Shown here piece after piece: positions 43,068 to 54,663 of a stretch of 64,000 nt of DNA. The position numbers were made by a program, and so were the translations under genes. The notes under the pieces are model-generated. The model had not been told where the DNA came from. It searched no databases and saw only the letters and a list, made by a program, of their open reading frames with translations. This DNA comes from Auanema rhodensis. Taxonomy: Eukaryota > Nematoda > Chromadorea > Rhabditida > Rhabditidae. The number at the start of each line of letters is the position of its first letter. Positions within the stretch are counted from its first letter, which is position 1. Location of the stretch: assembly GCA_964057225.1 (NCBI GenBank), contig OZ059897.1, positions 9,548,001-9,612,000 of the forward strand, read 5' to 3'.

Positions 43068-43667
43068 ATGGGAAAACCTAAGAAAGAAGGTGGAAATTCA
43101 AAGTCGAAAGAAAAAGATGATGCAGAATTATTGTTTATTGGACGAGGAACGCACATTCTTCCAAATACTTTTAACAATCTTATCGATTCAATTCCTGCTA
43201 AAGAAATTAAAGAATTTTCTGACGAACTCCAGAAAATGGAAAATGATGTTATTTTGAACCTATTAGGAGATAAAGGTTATGTCGTCTGCGGTCCAAACTA
43301 TAAAAGATACAACGAGATCAGAAAAGAAGCAAATGATTGGGAGCAAAACTATAAAAAAAATAAAAAAGAAACTACTTGTGTAGAAATTGTAGGACTCATA
43401 TTATTCCCGCTTACTTCTCTCCCAGAAGCAGACAACAGAACGAAGTCGGAACATCCAGAGAACGTTGCAAATCTTGACAGAAGAGGTCCAAAGGTGACGG
43501 GGAAAGCGGGTCTAACTCTATCCATAGTTCACACTATTCGGAATCGCAGCTACTGCGAAGGATACTGCAATGCAAAACTAAAAAGCGGAGAAGCCCAAAA
43601 AGAAGAAACAAAAGAAGTACCAGGAGAACAACCAATAGGATATCCAAAAAAAGAACCAGAAGAATAA
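43068..43667 (+). CDS. unrecognised lysine-rich protein in array interruption
   Basis: A 199-codon single exon, preceded by a good nematode 3' splice acceptor (TTCTTTTCAG at 43,047-43,056). The ATG is therefore either trans-spliced to a leader or follows a 5' UTR intron. An AATAAA lies 148 bp after the stop (43,815-43,820). The protein starts with a basic GKPKKEGG tail, has a charged helical middle (residues ~40-110, DELQKMENDVILNLLGDKGY), a short hydrophobic VEIVGLILFPL patch, and a Lys/Glu/Pro-rich C-terminus. There is no signal peptide or known domain. Gene-like signals favour expression. It is the only gene within the array and is flanked by array on both sides. Confidence 0.55.
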   Translation: MGKPKKEGGNSKSKEKDDAELLFIGRGTHILPNTFNNLIDSIPAKEIKEFSDELQKMENDVILNLLGDKGYVVCGPNYKRYNEIRKEANDWEQNYKKNKKETTCVEIVGLILFPLTSLPEADNRTKSEHPENVANLDRRGPKVTGKAGLTLSIVHTIRNRSYCEGYCNAKLKSGEAQKEETKEVPGEQPIGYPKKEPEE

Positions 43668-43814
43668 CCTCACATTTTGTTTTCGTGGTATTTTACATAA
43701 TTTTTTTATAATTTTTAATTTTCAAATTGTTAGATTAAATTTGATTGTAGGTTTTTTGGTCCATCGTGGTTTTTTCCTACAGTCTCATTTGATGTGAACA
43801 AATTTTTCCTTGTA

Positions 43815-43820
43815 AATAAA
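43815..43820 (+). terminator. polyadenylation signal
   Basis: AATAAA downstream of the 43,068 gene, about 30 bp before the array resumes. Confidence 0.5.
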
Positions 43821-43998
43821 TATTTTTACTTGTTTTATTAAAATGGCTCTTGTTATCTGAACAAAGTTTGAAAAGACTAAAACAAAGTTCAAAGGGCAGA
43901 AACAATGTTACATCCACATAATTCTATCTGATCAGAAAGAGGTTAGGAATAAATTTTCAAAATAAACGTTATAATTTCAAATAAAAGGTAAAACTTAA

Positions 43999-44071
43999 AG
44001 CCCGATGCGGGGCTCGAACCCGCGACAGCCAGATTAAGAGTCTGGTGCTCTACCGACTGAGCTAACCGGGC
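43999..44071 (-). tRNA. tRNA-Lys(CUU)
   Basis: Consensus copy. Confidence 0.92.
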
Positions 44072-44402
44072 TGTGATTTCTGATATTGTATTGAATCATT
44101 TAAATGTTCAGAGCATAACGTAATTTTCTACTGGATCTTTATGCAGGTGAAATCAGAATAGTTCTTGTCTTCTTTGGTTCTAATGGATCAGTCCGTCAGA
44201 AAAATTTTAGATCAAGATCTTAGAAGTGTTCTCTCTCTATCATTTCATTTTTCTTGGTATCTAAACAAAGTTTGAAAACACTTAAACAGAGTTCTAAGAA
44301 CTGAAACAATGTTACATCTACAGAATTCTATCTGATCAGAAAGAGATTAAGAAAGAATATTCAAAATAAACGTTTAATTTTCAAAAAAAAGGTAAAACTT
44401 AA

Positions 44403-44475
44403 AGCCCGATGCGGGGCTCGAACCCGCGACAGCCAGATTAAGAGTCTGGTGCTCTACCGACTGAGCTAACCGGGC
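44403..44475 (-). tRNA. tRNA-Lys(CUU)
   Basis: Consensus copy. Confidence 0.92.
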
Positions 44476-44806
44476 TGTGATTTCTAATATTGTATTGAAT
44501 CATTTAGATGTTCAGAGCATAACGTAATTTTCTACTGGATCTTTATGCAGGTGAAATCAGAATAATTCTTGTAATCTTTGGTTCTAATGGATCAGTCCGT
44601 CAGAAAAACCTTGAATAGAGATCTTAGAAGTGTTCTCTCTCTATCATTTCATTTTTCTTGTTATCTAAACAAAGTTTGAAAACACTTAAACAGAGTTCTA
44701 AGAACTGAAACAATGTTACATCTACAGAATTCTATCTGATCAGAAAGAGGTTAGGAATAAATTTTCAAAATAAACGTTATAATTTCAAAAAAAAGGTAAA
44801 ACTTAA

Positions 44807-44879
44807 AGCCCGATGCGGGGCTCGAACCCGCGACAGCCAGATTAAGAGTCTGGTGCTCTACCGACTGAGCTAACCGGGC
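44807..44879 (-). tRNA. tRNA-Lys(CUU)
   Basis: Consensus copy. Confidence 0.92.
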
Positions 44880-45210
44880 TGTGATTTCTAATATTGTATT
44901 GAATCATTTAGATGTTCAGAGCAAAAGGTAAATTTCTATTGGATCTTTATGCAGATGAAATCAGAATAGTTCTTGTCTTCTTTGGTTCTAATGGATCAGT
45001 CCGTCAGAAAAACCTTGAATAGAGATCTTAGAAGTGTTCTCTCTCTATCATTTCATTTTTCTTGTTATCTAAACAAAGTTTGAAAACACTTAAACAGAGT
45101 TCTAAGAACTGAAACAATGTTACATCTACAGAATTCTATCTGATCAGAAAGAGGTTAGGAATAAATTTTCAAAATAAACGTTATAATTTCAAATAAAAGG
45201 TAAAACTTAA

Positions 45211-45283
45211 AGCCCGATGCGGGGGTCGAATCCGTAACAGCCAGATTAAGAGACTGGTGCTCTACCGACTGAGCTAACCGGGC
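45211..45283 (-). pseudogene. degenerate tRNA-Lys(CUU), outermost copy
   Basis: Same variant set as 28,022, although 11 kb from the nearest other member. Confidence 0.85.
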
Positions 45284-45900
45284 TATATTTTCTAATTTTG
45301 AAAATTCTTGAAAGGTGGGGAAATAAACACTTTAACTTAGATCAAAAGGTCTTAATTACAATGTTCATCGTATGCGTGTTCTTCAGCGTACAAATTGTAT
45401 TCTAGATCTCTTAATTATCACAAAAAGTTTCCTTGACAGCTAAAAATAGATTTTGATGGCGTTATATGTCACTAAGACTCCTGCCATGATGTATTTAGCT
45501 AGGGATTCCAGTAATTCTAACATTTCACTAGGTATGCCACGTGTTTAGGTTCATTTGGAATCAGAATAACCGGTTTCTGCAGCTCAATATGAATATCATA
45601 ATATCATCCAATCCCTTTATTGTATTTAAAATCCGGGATTTTATCAAGTTACTTTTAGAAATCAAATCGTCATTGCATTTTAAAAAAGTATTTGAACATT
45701 AGTATTACCGTGGTAGTAAATAATAGCTTTTGACTATTATGTCCGGTGTTTACAAGACGACTGCGCCTTGTTCATATTCATGCGCATTGTAGTCCCGCCC
45801 ACAAAACATCATCTGATCTTTATATTAAAATCATTTTTTTTTGTTATAACAACTTGTAATGTTTCATTTTTCCAATTTGAAGGGATACGGAGGCGATAAA

Positions 45901-47375
45901 ATGGATCCCAATGGTATGAATGGAATGAAAGGTATTGAAAGCTGAGTTTGAGGGTTTTTAATTCGCGATTAACTTCAGATTGGAACGCTCGTTATCGAGC
46001 TCCCTATAATCCAATGGATTACCCTCAAGTTCCTCTGCAAAACAATCTTAATCATCATGCTCAGCATGGTCAACGTCCTATGTCTTACATGCAACAACAT
46101 AATCCTTATAATCAAAGTATTTTCACAATATTGATATATTCATTGAATTATTCTTAAGCTGTCCACCTCAATCCTAACGCTGAAGTTTTCGTCCCACGCT
46201 CACAATACAAGAGACAGCCACAGGTACTGAGCTAATTAAACTTTTCTGAGTTATAACAATAATACTTCAGTTTAATGACTGTTATCCTAACTATAGTCAA
46301 CCAAATTACGGTGGTGGTCAATCTAGCTATCAGCAGCAAAATTATGTAAGTGTTCTTTATCTGAAGTTTTTTCTAAACCATGTTTAAATGAACGTGGCCT
46401 TCTCCGCAATGTTTAACGAAGCGCTCAAATTTCCCACTGTCCTCGTACTATTGTCACTTGAAATGCTACATCGTCCTTAGTTAGCATTCCTTCCTCTTCT
46501 TTCTAAATATGAATTTCGCACTCTTTAATTATTATATTCATATTATAGTATTCGAAATATTTCTTAATTTTAAATTTTTTTTGGGAGATCTTGTTTAAAG
46601 TTAAATCGATATATTACAATTGATTTTATTTTTTCAGCTTTTTTTTATTATAATCCACGTTTAATAGAAATTGATACAATGTTTTCTGATTAATAATGCA
46701 TTGAAAAAAAAGTATATTTTGATAGTTGTTCCGATGTTGATTTGCTCTCTCTCTCTAATGCAAACTTTTGGCAATCGATACAATCGGTGGATAGTTAATT
46801 TCCCCGACCCACGATTGCATTCCCCTTCTCGTTTTTTTCCACAGAGTATAAGTTAAGTTTTTCTTTAAAATAGTTATTCAGAATTCTAACAACATGGCTA
46901 ATTATGAAAATGAAGAAGTCTGCCCCCGTTGGAGCAATAATTGGGCCTGACGGACATGTCATCGATCTGACGGATGAAGAAAGGATGTTCCTAGAATCAC
47001 AATTCAAAGAATTGGAGGATAAAAGTATTTAATTTTTTAAATTAAATTCTTTATCATATGTATTGTTTTGAGATTCTGCTCAATCAGCTGAACAAGATCC
47101 ATGCATTGATGAAAATGATTTTCTGGACGAGTATGGGCAATTTATTGCTGAAGAAAAGCTACATCTCCAAACTGAAAATGCAACTGTCCTTTTACAAAAT
47201 CTTTTGATACCAGATGAAACAAGTAATCAAGAAAAAGTGAAAAACGAAGGTTTTTTTTAGAATAAATTGAACATTCTTCAAACCTTTTATTTTAGATAAT
47301 AAAGGAAGTGAGAAGAATGACCAAGATATTCCACCTGGAATAGAAAAAGAAAAGAAATCAGACGAAACTAATTAG
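45901..47375 (+). pseudogene. PAIP1 copy lacking MIF4G (truncated)
   Basis: It has the same upstream sequence, start codon, first exons and PAM2 motif (LNPNAEVFVP) as the intact copy. In the exon starting at 46,882 the coding sequence jumps at 46,916/46,918 to the exon containing GAIIGPDGHVIDL, removing the equivalent of 52,501-53,647. The joined frame is out of phase and stops at 46,948. If transcribed it could make only a short PAM2-bearing peptide. Downstream exons are preserved in sequence but not translated, and AATAAA is retained at 47,643. Confidence 0.85.
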
Positions 47376-47642
47376 TGCTCTCGAAATTTGCTGCTTAGTT
47401 GTTCTCATTCCTTTTCATTACCTCTTTCTACGTCATTTAGCTTGTATTGGATTACATAATAGTCTTATTTAGTGATCAGGAGGTTCGGGTAGAAGGTTAA
47501 GTTTTGAAACACTTGATTATGTCAATGCTACTTGTTTTTATTATATTCTGATATTTCGAAACAAAGCTGTGAGGTGCATCACGTCTGATCTCTACAGTTA
47601 TTTGATCTTTGTATAATTTGATTGTCAATGTGACCACCCTGT

Positions 47643-47648
47643 AATAAA
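47643..47648 (+). terminator. polyadenylation signal of truncated PAIP1
   Basis: AATAAA, mirrored at 51,769-51,774 for the intact gene. Confidence 0.5.
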
Positions 47649-47782
47649 TAGCATTTTTAAAAATATATGTATTTTGTTTTATATATTATGTTCATATCAA
47701 AGCCATATCTGTTTTTTGCCTGGTTTCATAAAATTATTACTGAAGTTCAGAAAGTTGAAAATGATGATTGTTTGGTGTTGAG

Positions 47783-50519
47783 ATGGGTGCATTTTTGCTT
47801 ACTTCTGAGCTCTTCTTAGTTTTTATTTTGACTTCATGCCTTTTAAATAAAGTAAGTTAGCAATTGTACTTGCTAATTCTTTACTTGTTCTATTCAGTAC
47901 GGCAATTGGAGGAAACAGCATATAGTTGTAACATTATCAACATTTATTGGATGGTTTTTCTCGTTTACCATAATATTTGTGTTACCTTTGGATGTTGCTA
48001 TTGTTCGTTACTAAAATATTTTGAATCTAGTTGTGAAACACAAAGATGTTTGAGTATTTATTATTTTCTTATTCAAAAGAGAAACTGTTTTCATATTTGA
48101 CTAAGACAATTTTCTAGCTTTGCAGACTTTCTATAATAAGTGTGAATTGGACCGTCAACATTCAACACCAGGTACATCAAATGATTTGACAAATGTAACG
48201 ATTTGCGAGCAACCCGATGGCTATGTCCGTGATGGCGTTCTTTTGCGCCTGTGGAGAGTTGTATACTGGACAGCTCAAGCTTTAACATGGTTTATTTTGT
48301 TACCATATTTGTTCTTTTCATTATAACCATGTGTAGGATTGTTTTACCATTGTTGCAATCCTATTCAAATGTCGGCGATTTTACAACTGGAGCTCGCTTT
48401 CGATCTGCCTTATTGAACAATATAATATATTATGGTATATATGCGCTGATATTCGTATTACTTCTGTTTTATGCAATGATCAAAGGAGTTGTCATAAACA
48501 GGTTAGCACATTGCAGTTTCTTATATAATTTGTTGTTTAGTGAGCATCTCAAAGTTATCTTAGTATCGGCTTCTAATACCTGGGGATTGTTTTTATTGGT
48601 ATTGCTATTGGGGTATGGATTAGTGGAATTGCCACGTAGCTTATGGCACAAGGGGAATTTAAGTAAAATTGAGCATACTGATAGTATTAAATATAAATTC
48701 ATGCTTGCAGTGTATAGGCTAAATAAAACTTATTTTAATATAGATAAGTTGTCTTCTGAAAAAAGTGAGGCTGAAGATAATCTTAAAAGATTGTATAGGT
48801 AAGACCACTTTATTGCAATTGCTTATGATATATGCTATTTTAATATTGCAGAGAGTCTCGTAAAGTTTTGAATTCATTGCAAAATGAGCATGGAAAACGG
48901 GAAAAGGCACAAATTATCTTGTCAAAATTTCCAAACGAGGTAAATTTTTTTCTTTCTGTCTATTACAGTAATAGTTGCAGGTTTTGGACGAAATTTTTCC
49001 AGTAAGAAGTGCTTCAGAATTTTCTGGTATTGCCGATGTTGGTTCAGTGGCCAGCGAAAAATTTCTTGTATGACATCCATTTGGTTCCGTCACTTATTTA
49101 TTTGTAGGTTTCACTTCATAAAGAAGTAATAGCTGCAGTGCAATCACATCATCGAACAAAAACTCAGTGGAGGTAGGTCATGGCTATATTAACTCCGACT
49201 GTATCAGATATATTACAGCTCCTTATTGAATAAAGCATTGTTTATTGAAGATATATCAAGGGCTGAGCACGGCGCGAAACTGCAACCTATTCCCAATACT
49301 TTCATTCCTGCTTCACTTCAGCATCTCTGGTATGTGAAATTTCGTAAAACCGTCACGAGGGTAAGTTTTGGACTACAGAACACTGAAATGTACTTTTGTT
49401 TAAGTTTTTTTCTTGTATTCTATCTGCAATGACAGCTTTGATTTTAATCTCTGAATGCACATTCTTCATCGTTCATCCAACCCTTTCTCCTGCAGCTTTG
49501 ATAATGGAGTATGCGGCTACAAGGTTTCATTATAAGTATACTCAGGTAGTATGCAAATGAATATCATATTAAATTCTAAAACATTTAAGTTTGTTGCTAT
49601 TGGAATTATTTGTTATCTCTGTTTCTGTGCTTATTTCACAGTTTTTCGTTTGAAAATATATAAATATTATCATTTGGATCCACATAGGAACACTGATGAA
49701 AACAGTTTACTATTCAGCGCAATGTTAGTTTATCATAGGTGATTCTCCAATATATTCTCGTTTTTTAGATTGCTATGTCGCTTAACCCCTCCGATTTGCT
49801 TGAACTTTTTGGGTATGGTTCATCTTGATTCACATATTACAATGGCTAAGGACTACGGTGTTGAAACACAGTTTACCAAGGTACTGTAATTAATCAGGCA
49901 TTAATCATTTTCAATTTCTAGCTTATGGGTCATTTAGATGTTATTCCTATTCTTGCTAAGGGTATTAATATATATCTGCCTATTTGTATCCTAATATTCT
50001 GTGCTGTTAATTATTATAAGTATAACTGCTTATACAGCTTCAATTTGCGATCTGTTTTATTTTAGGCTGGGATCTTATATTATGCATAATTTAGGGTTCG
50101 ACCAATTCATAGCTGATAATGAATTCACTCAGGTTCGCTAAAAATTTTAGCGTTCTTGACTTTAAAAATATTTTAACAGGACATGGTTGCTGCTGGAAAA
50201 GCCCTTGTCCAACTTGAGCGTAATACCATTATTAGATCAATCAACAGAATAAATCGTGAAGAACAACGCCGGGACCACAGATCGCCATTCCGAAGTATAT
50301 TTTACTGTTTTTAAATTTATTTCTACTTTTTAACATTATTTAGGAAATAGAGACAAGCATGTAGATGAGGACCGAGTTCCTATCATAAAAGGAAATACAG
50401 AAGATGATGTGGAAACTGGCCTTCTTCTTGATTATACTGACAACATGACATCTAGAAATTTAGAAAGAAGCCCATATAAGCAGCACCCATCTCCAACCAA
50501 TTTATTCGATGATCTCTGA
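47783..50519 (+). CDS. LMBRD2: LMBRD2 orthologue (LMBR1 domain multipass membrane protein)
   Basis: About 17 exons with short introns; roughly 600 residues. All joints that I checked keep the frame. Landmarks of the LMBRD2 family in order: an N-terminal membrane helix followed by [61 protein letters not shown](L)PRS; a charged cytoplasmic loop ([20 protein letters not shown]); [39 protein letters not shown] with HLDS; and LGFDQF near the C-terminal Arg-rich tail. LMBR1-domain proteins are multipass membrane proteins; human LMBRD2 has been linked to GPCR signalling, but its molecular role is poorly known. It converges with TIM22, their stops about 255 bp apart. It lies between the PAIP1 inverted repeats and appears intact. 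Confidence 0.9.
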
Positions 50520-50656
50520 TCTAATTTATTGAAAATAATGTATATTATATGTGCAAAGTTGATACTTCTTTTTGAAGGTTCTTATCATTTTTTTTGTTTC
50601 CAGTGTAATAACTCGTATGAATATATTCATTCTGCAGCACAGTTATGTTGTCAAAA

Positions 50657-50662
50657 ATAAAA
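50657..50662 (+). terminator. polyadenylation signal of LMBRD2
   Basis: AATAAA 138 bp after the stop codon. Confidence 0.5.
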
Positions 50663-50774
50663 AACTAATTAATCGGTTTACCCGTTGTAGAAAACAAAAG
50701 AAACAAATAACAAAAACTAATAAGTTGTGAGTATTCGAAATTAACAATGCTAGGTCTAAAGTATTTTTCTAAGC

Positions 50775-51638
50775 TCATCCTCTCATGTAGTGGTCAATTA
50801 ACGTTGAGAATGCAGCAAATCCTGCAGCCCCCCAAATGGCAGGCTTAATACCAGCACGGAGACCTAAAACTGCTCCGACAATACCTAAATAAAAAAAATA
50901 TATTTATGTTCACAAGTTTTTTTAACCTCCTGAATAAGTTCCGTTTTTCCAGTCACTTTTAGCTCTACAAGTCTCTAATATACATTCGGTTCCTGCAGTT
51001 CATAAGGTAATTTTTGAAATCATAAAATCAATACAACCTGAGAACATTAAACCGATTGAGCCAAAATTTCGACCATAAGATGACATTCTCCCTCTCATCT
51101 CTTTCCAAGTTTCTTTAAATGTTAGCTAGGAGAGAGGAAATCAAAATATCACATAGATAGAAACGAACCTGTTTGGTTGGGTCACCTCCTACCATACTCA
51201 ACGAAGGATCAACAGATGCTGTGAACAATCCAAAGGCAATTCCTGAAAATGCATTTAACATCAAATTCACACAGTTCTAACAAACCAACTCCATATCCTA
51301 GAACTCCCGAAATCGTTGCTTTAACAAAACAGTTTTCCATGGCACGGGAAATCAAAAGTTCCTCTTTTGTCATTTCAGGCAAAGAAAGCATCTTAACAAT
51401 TATTAATTATTCTATTCTTTGTTCATAACCAGCAGAATCTTACCTGCTTAGGTTTTATTGGAGTACGTTCTGGATTCCATGGCCGGGTTTTAGAACCCAA
51501 CATTTCGTCAATCAACATAACATACGCAGAAGGTTTATACTCAAACGGTTTTTCCGGCTCTCGTTCTTTTTTAGTAGCGAAAGGATTACCGAACAGTTCT
51601 TCAAGTGGTATTCCACTACCTGGTACAATCCCATTCAT
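50775..51638 (-). CDS. TIMM22: TIM22, carrier translocase of the mitochondrial inner membrane
   Basis: About five exons on the - strand. The N-terminal exon (starts [14 protein letters not shown]) includes [19 protein letters not shown], matching the conserved TIM22 segment before the first helix. Then come [55 protein letters not shown] (family M-x-Y-x-K/R-NF motif) and a C-terminal helix pair ending [13 protein letters not shown]. The cysteines of the TIM22 disulfide pair (ENC and the TEC after the GSIGLMFS helix) are present. TIM22 forms the pore that inserts metabolite carriers into the inner membrane. An upstream TTG could extend the ORF, but the ATG at 51,638 directly after a TTTCAAG acceptor-like site is the better start. 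Confidence 0.9.
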
Positions 51639-51768
51639 GCTTGAAATAATACCCAAAAAATGTACCCAGCCTAGGCGTTACTGGGTTGATTTCAATTCGA
51701 CAAAAACAGATATGGCTTTGATATGAACATAATATATAAAACAAAATACATATATTTTTAAAAATGCT

Positions 51769-51774
51769 ATTTAT
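51769..51774 (-). terminator. polyadenylation signal of PAIP1
   Basis: AATAAA on the - strand, ~270 bp after the stop. Confidence 0.5.
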
Positions 51775-52042
51775 TACAGGGTGGTCACATTGACAATCAA
51801 ATTATACAAAGATCAAATAACTGTAGAGATCAGACGTGATGCACCTCACAGCTTTGTTTCGAAATATCAGAATATAATAAAAACAAGTAGCATTGACATA
51901 ATCAAGTGTTTCAAAACTTAACCTTCTACCCGAACCTCCTGATCACTAAATAAGACTATTATGTAATCCAATACAAGCTAAATGACGTAGAAAGAGGTAA
52001 TGAAAAGGAATGAGAACAACTAAGCAGCAAATTTCGAGAGCA

Positions 52043-54663
52043 CTAATTAGTTTCGTCTGATTTCTTTTCTTTTTCTATTCCAGGTGGAATATCTTGGTCA
52101 TTCTTCTCACTTCCTTTATTATCTAAAATAAAAGGTTTGAAGAATGTTCAATTTATTCTAAAAAAAACCTTCGTTTTTCACTTTTTCTTGATTACTTGTT
52201 TCATCTGGTATCAAAAGATTTTGTAAAAGGACAGTTGCATTTTCAGTTTGGAGATGTAGCTTTTCTTCAGCAATAAATTGCCCATACTCGTCCAGAAAAT
52301 CATTTTCATCAATGCATGGATCTTGTTCAGCTGATTGAGCAGAATCTCAAAACAATACATATGATAAAGAATTTAATTTAAAAAATTAAATACTTTTATC
52401 CTCCAATTCTTTGAATTGTGATTCTAGGAACATCCTTTCTTCATCCGTCAGATCGATGACATGTCCGTCAGGCCCAATTATTGCTCCAACGGGGGCAGAC
52501 ATCGAAGAAGAAGTTGAAGAGCCAGTACCAGACTGAAATAAATTATAAACACTAATTTAGAGAAATTGAAGCTCACTCTATTTGGTTTTACCCATCCACG
52601 TTGTCGAGTTTCTATCACATTAGTCATTTTAGTTTTAACTACATCATCCAATTGACGAGATCCGTTGACATATCCGCTGAGTTTTGTGAGAATTTGATTC
52701 ATCTGAAAACTTTAATTAAGGAAAGAACTTCAATTTAGATCGAACCGTTGCTTCTCCCCCTTTCATGGAATCAAGATCGGAACCACATAATTTCAAAACT
52801 TGAGTTATAGCGTTCATAGACTCATTGGTAACAGCTTCCTGATTAAAAGCAAAGTACGACAAGTGTCAAAAATAAAATGTACTTTTATGATGTCTTCTAT
52901 TTGCTCAAATACGGCACCGCCAAGACGTTCAACAGGTGCTCCATTTCCCTGTAAGAAGACAAACCGTTGAAAGATTTTCAAATACTCTAATAAACCAATC
53001 GTAAATTCAGAAAAACTTCGCCGAAAAACATTAATAGGTCGCATTTTTTTTGAATATCGAACAAAGCTCTTGTTTCTGTGTGAATCTTCTGAAGCGTAGG
53101 GAATATATTGGTTGTCTTACACCCTGGTATCTAAATTAATAATTTTTTTAGAAGAAGACTACTTTTAAAAGTACTTCTTCATCAAGATAAGCAAGTAGAC
53201 GAGCAAAAATGAACTGAGGTGAAGGTCCCCTTGACGAATTAGGAGACACAGCAATTGCCTAAGGAAAAGTTCTATGAAAAAAATGCCATAATCTAATGTT
53301 AACCATTTCACAAGCGATAGCAATAGCAATATTTCGACTTTCGTCCGACATATTAGGACAAGCCATTCTATCTTTAATAGCTAAGCTCCAGGAATCAAAA
53401 TCATCACCAGAAACAAGTTGTTCCAAACCAACTTGAATCTAAAAATCGAAATCAACAATTAATAAATTTAATTCACTGGATACCTCATTTAACTGCGTAG
53501 AATTTTGGCTTTCACTCATCTTATATTGGAGATCTTGTGTTGGCACATAAAGAGCCGAAGCCATTTCACACCCAAACTGAAAGAATACATATTGATTTTA
53601 ATTTTAAACTAAACACAACCTGTCCGTACATAGCTTCATAGACAGCCTCTTCATTTTCATAATTAGCCATGTTGTTAGAATTCTGAATAACTATTTTAAA
53701 GAAAAACTTAACTTATACTCTGTGGAAAAAAACGAGAAGGGGAATGCAATCGTGGGTCGGGGAAATTAACTATCCACCGATTGTATCGATTGCCAAAAGT
53801 TTGCATTAGAGAGAGAGAGCAAATCAACATCGGAACAACTATCAAAATATACTTTTTTTTCAATGCATTATTAATCAGAAAACATTGTATCAATTTCTAT
53901 TAAACGTGGATTATAATAAAAAAAAGCTGAAAAAATAAAATCAATTGTAATATATCGATTTAACTTTAAACAAGATCTCCCAAAAAAAATTTAAAATTAA
54001 GAAATATTTCGAATACTATAATATGAATATAATAATTAAAGAGTGCGAAATTCATATTTAGAAAGAAGAGGAAGGAATGCTAACTAAGGACGATGTAGCA
54101 TTTCAAGTGACAATAGTACGAGGACAGTGGGAAATTTGAGCGCTTCGTTAAACATTGCGGAGAAGGCCACGTTCATTTAAACATGGTTTAGAAAAAACTT
54201 CAGATAAAGAACACTTACATAATTTTGCTGCTGATAGCTAGATTGACCACCACCGTAATTTGGTTGACTATAGTTAGGATAACAGTCATTAAACTGAAGT
54301 ATTATTGTTATAACTCAGAAAAGTTTAATTAGCTCAGTACCTGTGGCTGTCTCTTGTATTGTGAGCGTGGGACGAAAACTTCAGCGTTAGGATTGAGGTG
54401 GACAGCTTAAGAATAATTCAATGAATATATCAATATTGTGAAAATACTTTGATTATAAGGATTATGTTGTTGCATGTAAGACATAGGACGTTGACCATGC
54501 TGAGCATGATGATTAAGATTGTTTTGCAGAGGAACTTGAGGGTAATCCATTGGATTATAGGGAGCTCGATAACGAGCGTTCCAATCTGAAGTTAATCGCG
54601 AATTAAAAACCCTCAAACTCAGCTTTCAATACCTTTCATTCCATTCATACCATTGGGATCCAT
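52043..54663 (-). CDS. PAIP1: PAIP1-like poly(A)-binding-protein-interacting protein (PAM2 + MIF4G)
   Basis: About a dozen exons. The N-terminal region is rich in Asn, Pro, Tyr and Gln (YNPMDYPQVP) and followed by a PAM2 motif, LNPNAEVFVP (key L, N, A, F and P positions), which binds the MLLE domain of PABP. After a long intron, the helical MIF4G domain begins (LNEIQVGLEQLVSGDD, MSDESRNIAIAIACEMA, SPQFIFARLLAYLDEE, FFGEVFLNLRL, NESMNAITQVLKLCGSDLD), ending with VIETRQRGWVKP. The C-terminus is acidic (IDENDFLDEYGQF), like the second PABP-binding region of PAIP1. PAIP1 links PABP to eIF4A/eIF3 and stimulates translation. The exon chain was followed by splice consensus; small errors in exon ends are possible. 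A truncated inverted copy lies at 45,901. Confidence 0.82.

Larger units (their letters stand above)
43853..45290 (-). repeat. tRNA array, - arm, terminal block
   Basis: Four units. The last tRNA is of the degenerate class, and its leader is cut off after GCTATATTTTC. Unique sequence follows. Confidence 0.93.
45302..47716 (+). repeat. inverted-repeat arm 1 (2,415 bp, PAIP1 region, internally deleted)
   Basis: Reverse complement of 51,702-55,262 with very few differences (e.g. CCACGTG here, CCACCTG there, near 45,540/55,024). The only net length difference is a 1,147 bp deletion plus one extra base at 46,917. Confidence 0.93.

Noticed and set aside
43218..43232. Short match (TTTTCTGACGAACT) between the 43,068 gene and the array spacer
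   Set aside because: Only 14 bases and inside a coherent reading frame; too short to claim array-derived coding sequence.
1..45290. CRISPR-like array or 5S/spliced-leader cluster
   Set aside because: The repeated gene is a clear tRNA with CUU anticodon and long identical spacers. There are no short direct repeats with variable spacers, and no 5S or SL motifs were seen.
49360..49440. Suspected frameshift in LMBRD2
   Set aside because: Using the AAG acceptor at 49,404 restores a phase-0 exon with the expected membrane helix before LISECTFF, so the gene is intact.
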